Assembly (NCBI GenBank): GCA_030437565.1
Contig: CP129291.1
Location: forward strand, 2,852,001 to 2,916,000
Direction of reading: 5' to 3'
Length of the DNA stretch: 64,000 nt
Source of the DNA: Terrilactibacillus sp. S3-3
Lineage (GTDB): Bacteria > Bacillota > Bacilli > Bacillales > Sporolactobacillaceae
Positions 1-8,741 of the stretch are shown here, one piece after another. Numbering within the stretch: the stretch's first letter is position 1; each line of letters opens with the position of its first letter. The notes below the pieces were generated by a model that saw only the letters and a list, made by a program, of their open reading frames with translations, was not told the origin of the DNA and made no database searches. The translations under genes and the position numbers were made by a program.

Positions 1-382
1 ATAAAGCCGCAAGCGCATCCGCTTTTAAATTGCCAAACAAAGAAGGGCGAAACAGCGCGACCCAGACGACGAGCACCGCGAGCAGCGACAGCATTCCCGG
101 CAGCAGCCGGCGCGCGCGGCGCAGCCAGAAATGCTTTAAGTCCACTCTCCCGTTTTTTTCACATTCCGATAGTAAAAGATCTGTGATCAGGTAGCCTGAG
201 AGAACAAAGAAAATGCTGACCCCGAGCAATCCTCCGGAAGCCCAGGGCATCCCGAGATGATAAAAAATAACAGCCAGAACCGCCAATGCTCTGAGTCCAT
301 CTAACCCCGGCATATACCGGCGATGCTGAGTCATTTTTTTAGAAATAAACGTCTGTCTTTGCTCACGCCTCGTCCGACTCAT
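1..382 (-). CDS. Acyltransferase 3 family protein (OatA/YrhL-like), 5' part only
   Basis: The frame is open from the start at 382 to the window edge. The N-terminus carries the hallmark YMPGLDGLRALAVLAV, then GLLGVSIFFVLSGYLIT and an RRARRLLP motif. These belong to membrane acyltransferase-3 proteins such as OatA/YrhL, which O-acetylate peptidoglycan or surface polymers. ATG at 382 and ATG at 334 are in the same frame; the core motif begins just after the second, so either could be used. The C-terminal part lies outside the window, so the substrate cannot be judged. Confidence 0.8.
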   Translation of the reverse strand, partial: MSRTRREQRQTFISKKMTQHRRYMPGLDGLRALAVLAVIFYHLGMPWASGGLLGVSIFFVLSGYLITDLLLSECEKNGRVDLKHFWLRRARRLLPGMLSLLAVLVVWVALFRPSLFGNLKADALAAL

Positions 383-846
383 TTCTTGCCGACCCTGAAC
401 CGGCCATTTTTCGTTCTTTCATCCGTTTCTTCCTGTATGTGATTCATCGGTTAATCTTACCCCTCTAAAAATGGACATATCGTAAAAAATGCTAATAAGC
501 CTTTTAAAGCCGATTCTACCGGCCTGTATGTATTTGGTCATTTAATTATAAATCGAATGCTTAATAATTTATATGCTTTTTATGGATTTACTTGGAAAAA
601 AAGCCCGGCAAGTATGTCTTCTGCGAAAATGTCATTATTTCTTCATATGCATATAGCCGGATTGCCGGAATCAACTTTTTGGCAGCGGGCCGATACGTGT
701 TCAAGTCCCATTTATTTTTTTTCATACAGTAGAAGTTTGCCATACTTTTTACCCGACCAAAAGGAACGAAAGGCTCATCTTTTTTCCCGCTTCAGGCCTA
801 ATCTCCTTTGTCTGCGCCTTCAGAATCATATACTAATGTAAAAAAA
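383..846. other. Intergenic, no supported gene
   Basis: The stretch separates the acyltransferase start from the niaP terminator. A 94-codon open frame at 557-841 has no Shine-Dalgarno site and an unconvincing composition. I see no gene here. Confidence 0.5.
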
Positions 847-872
847 GGTCTCTCCGAACGAACAGAGAGACC
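847..872 (-). terminator. Rho-independent terminator of niaP
   Basis: GGTCTCTC (847-854) pairs with GAGAGACC (865-872). The A-run at 840-846 becomes a U-tract on the minus strand, 20 bp past the niaP stop. Confidence 0.8.
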
Positions 873-891
873 CCGCGGGTGGCAATGGCAA

Positions 892-2095
892 TTAGTCCAA
901 AGTTTGATTCTTTGTTTCTTTACCCAGAATAAGTACGGCCAGCGCGCCAATGAGTATCGATGCACAGAAGATCGAAAAGATGGCTGTCATTGGCACTTTT
1001 TGCGCGATAAGATAGCCTACCAAAAGAGGGCCGAAAATCCCCCCGATACGACCAAACGCGGCAGCCATTCCCGTCCCTGTTCCGCGAATAACCGTCGGAT
1101 ATTGTTCAGGCGAATAGGCATATAAGGCTCCCCACGCCCCAAGGTTAAAGAAGGATAAAAGAATTCCGAAAGTCAGCAATAATGCAAGCGTCCCCGCTGT
1201 ACCGAAGAAATAAGCGCTGAGTGCCGTTCCGATCAAAAAAGTGATTAGCACAAATTTCCGTCCCCATTTTTCAATCAGCCAGGCGGCCACAAAATAACCG
1301 GGCAGCTGAGCAAGCGTCATGATGAGTGTATATTGAAAACTTTTGATTAGGCTAAACCCTTTCAGTACCATCACACTCGGCAGCCATAAAAACATCCCGT
1401 AATAAGAAAACGACACAGAACCACAGGATCCAGAGCATTGCCGTTTTTCTTGCATGAGCCTTCGACCACACGTTGGCAATGTTTTTGAGTAAGCCGGATT
1501 TTTCTTCCGGTTTTTGTGTTAAATATTTCGCTGAATCCGGCATTTTCCATCTTAAATAAACGGTGTAAAGCGCCGGCAAGGCACCGATAATGAGAGCTAA
1601 GCGCCAGCCAAACTGAGGAATAATAAAATAAGAAATCAATGCTGCAACAAGCCAGCCGCCGGCCCAAAAACTTTCCAGCAAAACGACAATCCGTCCCCGC
1701 TTATCGACCGCGACACTTTCCGAAACAAGTGTTGAAGCCACCGGGAGTTCGCCGCCTAACCCCATTCCGACAAAAAAGCGCAAAATAAGGAAGGCGCTAA
1801 TTCCCGTGGCAAAAGCCGAAAATCCGCTGCCAAGCGAAAAGACTAAGATGGTCAGGATTAAAACCAATTTTCTTCCAAAACGATCGGCAAAAAGTCCGAA
1901 GATGAACGCGCCGACCGCCATGCCAATGGAACTGATACTGCCGATCCAGCCCATTTGCACTTCACTCAGATGCCAGTCCACCGCCAGCGCGGCAATAATA
2001 AACGATAACATGCCGACATCCATGGCATCAAACAGCCAGGCCAGCCCGGCGACACCAAGCAATTTTCTTTCCGATTGACTACCTGTCATTGACAT
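892..2095 (-). CDS. niaP: MFS transporter, NiaP (niacin permease) type, frameshifted
   Basis: The two frames together give about 400 residues that match Bacillus NiaP (YceI) along the whole length. Visible landmarks are LFDAMDVG in TM1, GELPVASTLVSE, LLESFWAGGWLVAALISYF, WFCVVF/SYYGMFLWLPSVM and a C-terminal GKETK. The family imports nicotinate/nicotinamide across the membrane. The frame changes at an AAAA run near 1405-1412 (plus strand); both halves are well conserved, so a one-base indel is likely. The gene is monocistronic, with its own promoter and operator at 2202-2230 and a terminator at 847-872. Confidence 0.85.
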
Positions 2096-2201
2096 GCCGT
2101 CCTCCTAAAAAATTTATTAAAATGCCGATGACCATCCATCATACAGTCCCTTTCCCGCTGTATACCCTCTTGATGATTGGACTAGGAAAGTCTTCGTTTT
2201 T

Positions 2202-2230
2202 ATTATAAAAACTATATTTACAGCTGTAAA
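2202..2230 (-). promoter_or_regulatory. Sigma-A promoter with palindromic operator upstream of niaP
   Basis: On the minus strand TTTACA (2230-2225) is followed by a 17-bp spacer and TATAAT (2207-2202), close to the housekeeping consensus. The 14-bp perfect palindrome TTTACAGCTGTAAA (2217-2230) covers the -35 box, as expected for a repressor site. Its ACAnnTGT core fits the niacin repressor NiaR loosely and also the BlaI/CopY core TACAnnTGTA. The regulator is inferred. Confidence 0.7.
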
Positions 2231-2674
2231 CACATATAGCATGACAAAAGTAAATGCATGAAAATGGTACTTTCCGAACTTAACGAATTGGCATAACCAT
2301 GAATCAGGTCCCAGAAAAATGCGTTCGAAGGCGGCATGATGTACACTTGCATCCCCTGCTGCAGCGGATGATAATTTGATCTACTCAAGCAAGGTATTTT
2401 GGTCTATTGTTTCGCTATTTGCGTATGCATTGAAAAGAGCTGTCTCCGAAGCGACGATGATGGCGTATTAACACCAATCGATTTTTTTTTTGTTTGACCG
2501 AAACTCGGTTTAACCCTATCGCCAATCATTCAAGAATAGCAGGAAATACTTCATTGAACAACGAATCACCTATATGTGGCTGAGAGTTTTTGACTGTGTT
2601 GTAACCTAACAATATACTTATAAAAATTATAACAATTTTCCGGATGTAACCAGGATAAGTTGGGGAGTGAGCAA
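2231..2674. other. Intergenic, no supported gene
   Basis: AT-rich spacer between the niaP promoter and the small gene at 2675. No conserved frame is seen in it. Confidence 0.4.
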
Positions 2675-2986
2675 ATGTGGAATATTAAAAGAGCAAAAGA
2701 AATACTAGAAAACAGAATAGACATTGCTGAAAATGGAAGAGGAATGAGTCCATTTGATGGCTGGTGGGAAGAATTTCCAAACATTCTATCAAAAAATCAA
2801 AAAGAAACAGAGGCTTTTCTTGAAGCATGTTCTGATAAAGAGTTGTATTATATCAGCGAGGTTTTTGAAGAAATTGCTTTTAACTTTAAAACACAATCAT
2901 TCATTGTTTTTCTGAAGGAATTGAGTAAAAAGCATCCGGCAGCGGATATGGAAGAAGATATCCGGCGAGCGGAGGAAGTGTTGTAA
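2675..2986 (+). CDS. Small acidic hypothetical protein (about 103 aa), possibly immunity-like
   Basis: I do not recognise the family. The ATG at 2675 follows GGGGAG (2662-2667) at normal spacing; a TTG five codons upstream is in frame but overlaps this site. The protein is helical, acidic and soluble, with a DGWWEEFP motif and no membrane segment or signal peptide. Small acidic proteins of this kind often serve as toxin immunity proteins, but no toxin gene adjoins it, so that is only a guess. A broken DUF4926-like frame follows directly. Confidence 0.6.
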   Translation: MWNIKRAKEILENRIDIAENGRGMSPFDGWWEEFPNILSKNQKETEAFLEACSDKELYYISEVFEEIAFNFKTQSFIVFLKELSKKHPAADMEEDIRRAEEVL

Positions 2987-3123
2987 AGCTAAAAGGGGAC
3001 TTGAGGGAACAGTTTTAAAAGTATTCCATGATAAAGATGGTGAGCTTATCTGCTGAAATTGACAAGCCTGATGAAGATGGAATCTATCCAATTGAAACAA
3101 TTAGAAAAGATCAAATTGAATAA
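2978..3123 (+). pseudogene. Broken DUF4926-like small gene
   Basis: Three overlapping frames can be joined: KLKGDL, then GTVLKVFHDKDGELI, then EIDKPDEDGIYPIETIRKDQIE ending at TAA 3121-3123. The beta-rich GTV.KVF...DGE pattern resembles DUF4926 domains, which often sit beside toxin/immunity genes. No start codon is clear and two frame changes are needed in 140 bp. Confidence 0.3.
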
Positions 3124-3195
3124 GTAACCTATGTGGCCCCTGAATAAATCAAATTTACTGATTAAAACCGCAAAATTGCACTCGTTAAATCATTC

Positions 3196-3209
3196 CCCCA
3201 AATTTGGGG
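3196..3209. repeat. 14-bp perfect palindrome upstream of the toxin gene
   Basis: CCCCAAATTTGGGG is a perfect palindrome 70 bp upstream of the small toxin start. It could be an operator or a 5' leader hairpin. A plausible extended -10 (TGGCATACT) follows at 3211-3219. Confidence 0.4.
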
Positions 3210-3279
3210 ATGGCATACTAGGACAAGGCAATAAAGCATATGAGCGGATAAGCCGTGCCCCTGAAAGGGGGTGAGGCGA

Positions 3280-3363
3280 ATGACGGCATATCAAGCACTA
3301 ACATTAATGATTAACTTTGCAGTGTTGGTGCTGATGATTTTGTCGTTTAAATATAAAAAATAA
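3280..3363 (+). CDS. Type I toxin peptide, Hol_Tox/TxpA-BsrG type (27 aa)
   Basis: The 27-residue peptide starts MTAYQALTLMINFAVL and ends in a basic FKYKK tail. It has one membrane-spanning helix and the typical opening of holin-like type I toxins (Hol_Tox, related to TxpA/BsrG). A strong SD (GGGGGTGAGG) precedes ATG 3280, and CCCC (3258-3261) can pair with part of that SD, which is usual for type I toxin mRNAs. An antisense promoter and a convergent terminator lie downstream. Overexpression of such peptides damages the membrane; the antisense RNA is expected to silence it. Confidence 0.75.
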   Translation: MTAYQALTLMINFAVLVLMILSFKYKK

Positions 3364-3398
3364 TCCGCCTCATATGCTAGGGCTGTAGCAGAGGCGGA
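3364..3398 (-). terminator. Terminator of the antisense RNA
   Basis: TCCGCCTC (3364-3371) pairs with GAGGCGGA (3391-3398), with an inner TGCTA/TAGCA stem. The minus-strand exit is ATTATTTTTTA; the plus-strand exit is T-poor. Confidence 0.7.
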
Positions 3399-3450
3399 CT
3401 TCTTTGAATAACGCTTGTGCACGGCTGCCGCTCTTCATGCGGATTGCCAT

Positions 3451-3486
3451 TACCGCCGGTGTTAGCGCACTGGCGGTATTATTTTA
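3451..3486 (+). terminator. Terminator of the toxin mRNA
   Basis: TACCGCC (3451-3457) pairs with GGCGGTA (3472-3478), with an inner GTG/CAC pair, followed by TTATTTT. Confidence 0.7.
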
Positions 3487-3775
3487 CGTTTCTTGTGTCT
3501 TTATTATACTCGGATAAGATGAAAAGATGCAACGGGTGGGATTGGTTGGTTCAAACTTGAGCCGTCCTTCCTAAAAAATAGGAGCAAGGATGAGATTTCT
3601 GATGTTACATTCACCGAAGCGATCCAACAGTTGATTAATTTATTTTTAACTTTCAAGTTTTAAGTTAGGTACAATAATGCTCCTTTTTCTATGCTAAATG
3701 GATGTCTTTGTCCGGCTTGATGATTTTTCTATTTTCTTTTGGGTGGCGGCCAATCAATCCTGCAACAGGCACCTA

Positions 3776-4978
3776 TCACTCGTTCACGATCAAATCCATG
3801 ACATCGCGGCGCATGCTCAACGGGAACGCTTTTGTCGGTTTGCCTATTCTGAAAAGCATTTGAATGGTTGATCCATCCGGTGCGTAGTCATGATGGATTT
3901 TACATAGGGGGGGCGCGCGCATCTCAGGATATTCTTCTAAAACCTGACTTAAGGGCTGAACAGCCAGTCCCAGGTCATGAGCAGTCAGCACCAGCCTGCT
4001 GTAAAGCATCCCGCTTTTCACCTGTCTGACCCGACTGTTATCTTTTGTCGAAATCATCACATAGGCCGGTGTGTGATCAACAGAGGTACGGGTCGATTTA
4101 ATGAAGAGATCTGAAGCCGCCTTACCGCTGTTCAGCGATGGAAAAGCTGTCACGAGCCCTTGCAACAAATGGCGCATGATTCCGGAAGTTCCCTGACCTT
4201 CGACTGAAAAACCATCGCGGTATTTTTTTTTTTGATACTCATTAGCCCGAAATATCTTGTTCGCCTCTTCCATCACGCGATTCACTCCGGACTCAATCTT
4301 CGCGCCTTCCAAGGCGAGCTTGCCCAGGCGCTCAACATCGCTTTTATCTTGATAAACCTTGACCGATAAGTCGGGGTCTTCGGAAATGCTGTCCAGACGG
4401 CTGATCTGGGCCGCAGTCAGCTTGTCATCCTTGTAAGGTGCCCTATTGGTATCAGGGAGATAAAGGGCATTATACAGAGGATAATGCCGCGGACTTGTTT
4501 TTTCAATCGTTATTTTCGCAACGGGCTTGATATCCATACTGTTCGCAATATCCCGCTCGTTATATCCTCCATCAGGAAAAAGAGAAATTTTCGTTTGATA
4601 GCCAATCTCTTTACCGGCTACCTCCATGTCATCCAAAAATGTGCCTTGAGTCACCATCATTTGCCGGGATTCAGGATCCACTTCACTTGTCATCCGGCTG
4701 CTGTCGGCATAAAGAAAAAAGGACCGTTGATCATTTTTATCGAGTTTAATTTTCCATGGCTGCATATTATGCCCGTTCGCTGCGAGAAGACCATGGGCAG
4801 CCAGTTGAATGCGCGGATCGGCAAATTTTTTATAATAGTTTTTATCCCAGGGTTCTAAATACTTTTGAGGCTGAAAAATCCCGCTGATAAGAAAAAGAGC
4901 AGCATGCTAAAAAAAGAATCAGTGTCCCGGCGCCGATTAAAATCATAAGCATTGCCTTTTTCACCCCTATTTTCTTCA
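3776..4978 (-). CDS. Acg-family FMN-binding oxidoreductase (nitroreductase-like), N-terminal frameshift
   Basis: The 329-residue main frame has the Acg/nitroreductase-like layout: NMQPWK near the N-terminus, a central helical part with a GFSVEGQGTSG stretch, and a C-terminal YSRLVLTAHDLGLAVQPLSQ flavin-site segment. Upstream, ATG 4978 opens a basic N-terminus and a membrane helix; after a frame change at about 4860-4900 it continues PQKYLEPWDKNYYKKFADPRIQ into the main frame. The full protein would therefore be membrane-anchored, about 400 aa. It follows the tetR stop by 2 bp, so it is probably the target of that regulator. Substrate unknown. Confidence 0.75.
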
Positions 4979-4980
4979 TG

Positions 4981-5650
4981 TCATTTTTCCTCCATTGCTC
5001 CTTTGATCGACTGGAGCATGATTTGCAGAGCATAAGAAACCAAATCTTCCGGAGTTACATGATGATAGTTTTGGATATAGCCCGCTTTAACCTTTGCCGT
5101 ATTGACTGCACCAACCATGCAGGACCAAAGAACAAGCGCTGTTTTAACAACGTCAAGATCGGATCGAAAAGTGCCGTCCGCCTGGCCCTCTTTAAGTAGT
5201 CCAATCAGCCTGCCGAACACCTCCTCGCCAAGTGCATAGCATTCTTCTCTCGAACGATCCGGGATGCCTTTTTGGAAATCGCTCTCTCCGTTCTCATATG
5301 AAAAAATAGCGGTAAAATAATCAGGAAATTCTTTGCTGAATGAAAAAAAAAAAAAATCATGGCCATATGTCGCAGTTTGTCAATTGAATTCAGTTCAACT
5401 ATGGCCTTTTCTTCCTTATCGAACATAGCCATCAGTTCCCTGTAACCCCGGATCATAATTTCAAAGTAAATCTGTTCCTTACTGTTGAAATAGACATAAA
5501 TGGTTCGTTTGCTTACATGTGCCTCCTTAGCCACATCGTCCATCGTCGACTGCTCGTATCCTTTTGAAAAAAAGAGTCTCTCTGCGGCGTCAATGACATT
5601 TTTGTTTTGCGCTGCATCTTTGCCCTTTCTTTTCCTTTCTTAGAATTCAA
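4981..5650 (-). CDS. TetR/AcrR family regulator, frameshifted
   Basis: The joined frames give a TetR helix-turn-helix (IDAAERLFFSKGYEQSTMDDVAKEAHVSKRTIYVYF) and a helical ligand/dimer domain, about 220 aa. The start is probably TTG 5650, with GGGGGGAGG upstream. Frame changes lie near 5615, near 5225, and possibly at the 14-A run at 5343-5356. It forms an operon with the Acg-like gene and almost surely binds the inverted repeat at 5678-5700, repressing its own operon. Confidence 0.8.
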
Positions 5651-5677
5651 TAATCCTCCCCCCTCTCGTATCAGCAA

Positions 5678-5700
5678 AAAGTAAACTGTCAGTTTACTTT
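5678..5700. promoter_or_regulatory. TetR-type operator
   Basis: AAAGTAAACTG (5678-5688) and CAGTTTACTTT (5690-5700) form a perfect 11-bp inverted repeat around one base. It lies 28 bp upstream of the tetR start. A TTGACG -35 (5730-5725) and a weak AACAAT -10 (5707-5702) put the transcription start inside the repeat. Confidence 0.75.
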
Positions 5701-6082
5701 TATTGTTCGTTATTTTCCCGTTCACGTCAAGAGCGCCCTTGTAAAAATTATGTAAAATTACCGTTGGCGACCTTGGTCAAGCATAAAAATGCTTGCTAGG
5801 AACCAGGCTTGCTCCGGCCATTGTCTGATTTTCCAGTTCTGCAGTCACTGATTCTATTAAAAAAATTCCGGCAAACGCTCAAAGTGAACGATGAAAGGGT
5901 TCAATTGTAATCATCAAATGCTGGTCAATTTCAGATTCTTATTGAGGATTTAAAAGGATTTAATGACCTGGATAGAGAAGTTTTATTCGTAGTTCAATTT
6001 TACTATTTGCCGTTGTTTTATTTTGTTTGGCAATATAGTATATATTGACTATAAAACACGTGGATTTTAACGGAGGTTTATA
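5701..6082. other. Intergenic with one hairpin, no gene
   Basis: A hairpin at 5771-5807 (CAAGCAT/ATGCTTG, flanked by CCTTGGT/ACCAGG) is the only structure noticed. It has no clear T-tract. SD GGAGG for the DUF1385 gene lies at the right edge. Confidence 0.4.
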
Positions 6083-6836
6083 ATGATTTCCTACGGCGGA
6101 TGGGCTTCACTTAATGGAGTAAATTTTAGATCGGAAAATTATATTGTTCATGCATTTAGAGAAAAAGGAAACATTAAATTAACGATCACTGAATTAAAAA
6201 AAGACGGCAAACCTAGCTTACTGGCAAAAGTTGATGACATATTGTCCGGAATTCCTTTTGTTAGAGGATTATGGTTAATAATATATAATTTGCTTGGTCA
6301 ATGGAAAATGTTGATCTTGCTGACTGTTATTTTATTTCCATTAATGATACTTTTAAGCAAATTTTATCCAAGCGGATCAATGAATACGGACTTTAGTTCT
6401 TTATTACTAACTTTTAGTGATGGGTTTACTGTGTAAAGTATCCAGCCTTGGTAAGTATCATGCAGCCGAACATATGGCTGGAAATACATATGACGATGGG
6501 CAGACATTAACAATAGACAACATATCCCGACATTCACGAATACATGAGCGTTGTGGAACAAATCTAGTAACTATTATATTTACATTATTTATCGTCTTTT
6601 ATTTGATCACCAAACAATATTCATTGTCTTTCATCATTGCTGAATCTATCGGATATGAATTATTTGGACTTAGGGAATCAAAATACAAATTTATTCGTTA
6701 TTTGATCGCTCCTTTTTTTGGAATTGGGAAAACGTGTCAGTTATTATTCTTTACGAGTCGCCCACAGAAAAACCATTTAGAAGTAGCCAAATTCTCCCTG
6801 CAAAAGTTGATTGATTTAGAAAAGGAGCAGAATTAA
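6083..6836 (+). CDS. DUF1385 (YqhQ-like) membrane protein, frameshifted
   Basis: ATG 6083 follows a GGAGG site. The N-terminus starts ISYGGWASLNGV, with a hydrophobic segment about 75-95. After a frame change near 6420-6440 the second frame carries the DUF1385 signature KYHAAEHMAGNTYDDG and HERCGTN, then further hydrophobic helices. YqhQ-like proteins are multi-pass membrane proteins of unknown role. This copy is shorter and more divergent than housekeeping YqhQ, and its surroundings are AT-richer than the neighbours, so it may be an acquired paralogue. Confidence 0.75.
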
Positions 6837-6933
6837 CCGGTTAATTGCCTGTTATACCTGCTTATATCCTGCACGTTCAAATAAAAGAAAACTGAATAGA
6901 AACGGATGTGTTAGACATTTTTATTTTATAAAG

Positions 6934-6959
6934 AAAGCACCCATTAGGACGGGCGCTTT
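6934..6959 (-). terminator. Terminator of hicAB
   Basis: AAAGC-CCC and GGG-GCTTT pair across a short loop overlapping the hicB stop, followed on the minus strand by CTTTATAAAATAAAAATG. Confidence 0.55.
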
Positions 6960-7357
6960 ATGCCTAATCGCTCTTTAATGGCAAATTGCAACAATTGAGA
7001 AAAATTGATTTTATTTTTTTCGGCTTCGTCATTCAGCCATTTTGGAATCGTCAAAGTTTTCTTTACGGCTTTGTTTTCCATCTCATCGCGAATGATATCC
7101 GTCCAAGCCTCAACTAATACAACGAATCCGCCCTTGGGGACTTTAATTAACCCTGGATTAGATGGGGCCGGAATGGCGGATCCATCTTCTTCAAGAGCGT
7201 ACATAAAACCTTCTAGCACGTCTTTTGCCATATAAAGCACGTCCTGAATATTCTCTCCTTCAGAGATGCATCCCGGGAGATCGGGAAAAGTGATGGTATA
7301 TCCTTCGCTTCCGTCTGTTCCCGGGTCAAAGACAGCCGGATAAATATATTTTGCCAT
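6944..7357 (-). CDS. hicB: HicB-family antitoxin
   Basis: Intact, 137 aa. Residues 1-70 form the HicB RNase-H-like partial fold (YPAVFDPGTDGSEGYTITFPDLPGCISEGENI). The C-terminal part, KKTLTIPKWLNDEAEKNKINFSQLLQFAIKERL, looks like a ribbon-helix-helix DNA-binding segment. It neutralises the HicA mRNA interferase and should autoregulate from the inverted repeat at 7602-7620. It lies 28 bp downstream of hicA. Confidence 0.88.
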   Translation of the reverse strand: MAKYIYPAVFDPGTDGSEGYTITFPDLPGCISEGENIQDVLYMAKDVLEGFMYALEEDGSAIPAPSNPGLIKVPKGGFVVLVEAWTDIIRDEMENKAVKKTLTIPKWLNDEAEKNKINFSQLLQFAIKERLGIKRPS

Positions 7358-7385
7358 TGTGAAAACCTCCCTGATGCAGGCAGGA

Positions 7386-7576
7386 CTATTTCAGTCCTGC
7401 TTGCTTAAGTATTGAGTTTGAGTTTAGGGTTCCGGGGCTTTAAATCTTTAGAATGATGGGGAACCGTTACAATCCCAGGTTTGTTCGGATGTTTGAATTG
7501 ATAATGACTTCCAACTACCCGGATCAGGTACCAACCCTCTCTCTTAATTAGTTTAATCACATCTTTTGGATTTCAA
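7386..7576 (-). CDS. hicA: HicA-type mRNA interferase toxin, frameshifted
   Basis: Joined frames read KSK, DVIKLIKREGWYLIRVVGSHYQFKHPNKPGIVTVPHHSKDLKP, then GTL...SILKQAGLK. That is the full HicA dsRBD-like fold of about 60 aa with the conserved GSHYQF catalytic histidine. The start is probably TTG 7576 behind GGGAGG. Single-base changes sit at AAAA near 7562 and CCCC near 7431. It is too short for ordinary ORF calling. As written the toxin would be inactive; if the indels are errors this is an ordinary HicAB pair. Confidence 0.75.
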
Positions 7577-7594
7577 TGCCCTCCCTGCAAATAT

Positions 7595-7624
7595 ATTATA
7601 ATACGTATTTTATATACGTAAGAA
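7595..7624 (-). promoter_or_regulatory. hicAB promoter and operator
   Basis: TATAAT (7600-7595) is a clear minus-strand -10, with TTCTTA (7624-7619) as a weak -35. Between them TACGTAT (7602-7608) and ATACGTA (7614-7620) form an inverted repeat suited to a ribbon-helix-helix dimer. Confidence 0.6.
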
Positions 7625-7700
7625 TAGCACGGGTTTTTTTTATACATATTTTCTGATGATGCTTGAAATGAAGTGAATCCCCTCACTTGAAAAGACTCAT

Positions 7701-8587
7701 TCAGGTTACCAAAGCATTAGTTTTTTTTTCATGAATTTGCTTTTTATTAGAACGGAATGCATGAATAATTTCTTGTAATTTCCTCATTGTATCAAATTTT
7801 TGTAAAGGTACATACAAAAGGAACTTCATTTCAGGAGAATCATAAACCCGAAAAGTTCCATGCTGGAAGGCCATTTTCCCTACTAACGGGTGGTTGACTT
7901 CCCTATATCCAGAGTCTTTCCCCCATTACATTGTGATGAGACCACATCCGTTTAAATTCCGGACTTACCCTCTTTAACTTCTCAACCAACTCCTCGAATA
8001 ATAAATCCCCTGCATACCTATCATAGGTTACTCGAAATTGGGCTAAGATTTGTTCTACAATGTCCTCCCAATTTACAATTCGTTGCTTCAGTTCTGGATA
8101 GGTAAATATTCTCCATATTGTATTGCGCTCTTCCGGTGGCATTCCATCAAAATCGCCAAGAAGCGCAGATGCTGCTTCATTCCAAACTAGAATATCCCAC
8201 CGCCTGCCAAGAATACAGGCCGGGTTATCTTTCATACTAATAACGATATTTCGTAAACTCTCACTCACATTTTCAAGAGGGTGGACATTTTTTGTATCCG
8301 TTTTTCCGGCCAATGCAAACAGATGCTCACGTTCTGTCGGATCTAATCGCAGTGCTTGGGAAAGATTTTCTAATACTGTCGTTGACACTTGAATGTTTCT
8401 TCCCTGTTCGAGCCACGTATACCAACCAAGTCACACTAATCCCTGCCAGACCGGCAACTTCTTCTCGCCGCAAGCCAGTGGTACGCCGATGCTTCTGATT
8501 CGAAATTCCAAAATCAGCAGGGTTTAATGCCGTGCGTCGTTTTTTAAGAAAATCCGCTAACTCTTTAACACGGTGATTGTTCGCCAT
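7701..8587 (-). CDS. XRE-family regulator with MmyB-like ligand-binding domain, frameshifted
   Basis: The N-terminal frame has the HTH part KELADFLKKRRTALNPADFGI and GLRREEVAGLAGISVTWL. After a frame change near 8400-8440 the MmyB-like part follows (LSQALRLDPTEREHLFALAGK, ILGRRWDILVWNEAASALLGDF). A second change near 7905 gives NHPLVGKMAFQHGTFRVYDSPEMKFLLYVP to the stop at 7701. The total of about 295 aa is normal. It is divergent from the MFS exporter at 8742, which it probably controls. Confidence 0.8.
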
Positions 8588-8612
8588 ATTTTATTGCCCC
8601 TTTATGGTAGTC

Positions 8613-8665
8613 ATTATACCAGTATAAATATTTATATTGTACTAGTATAGCTAAGGCATTATACT
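8613..8665. promoter_or_regulatory. Divergent promoter region between XRE regulator and MFS exporter
   Basis: Plus strand: TTGTAC (8637-8642), 17-bp spacer, TATACT (8660-8665) drives the MFS gene. Minus strand: TATAAT (8618-8613) drives the regulator. The palindrome TATAAATATTTATA (8623-8636) lies between the two and abuts the MFS -35, a good place for an operator. Confidence 0.6.
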
Positions 8666-8741
8666 TTGCCATGCCAAGGTAAATGTTTCAGCACCAATAT
8701 ATAACTGCGGTTACAAATTAACAAAGGAGGCCAACTAAAAA

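Larger units (their letters stand above)
3355..3496 (-). ncRNA. Predicted antisense antitoxin RNA of the type I toxin
   Basis: On the minus strand TTGCAT (3532-3527), an 18-bp spacer and TATAAT (3508-3503) predict a start near 3496. The transcript would run leftward and end at the hairpin 3364-3398 (TCCGCCTC/GAGGCGGA), followed by a U-rich tract on that strand. It would overlap the 3' untranslated region of the toxin mRNA, as in txpA/ratA and bsrG/SR4. Confidence 0.6.

Noticed and set aside
442..454. Second PucR-box-like sequence (ATTCATCGGTTAA)
   Set aside because: One mismatch only, but in the conserved core and upstream of a surface-polymer acyltransferase; likely chance.
557..841. 94-codon open frame upstream of niaP terminator
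   Set aside because: No SD site, no recognisable protein features.
4484..4858. 124-codon plus-strand frame opposite the Acg-like gene
   Set aside because: Antisense shadow; the minus-strand frame carries the conserved motifs.
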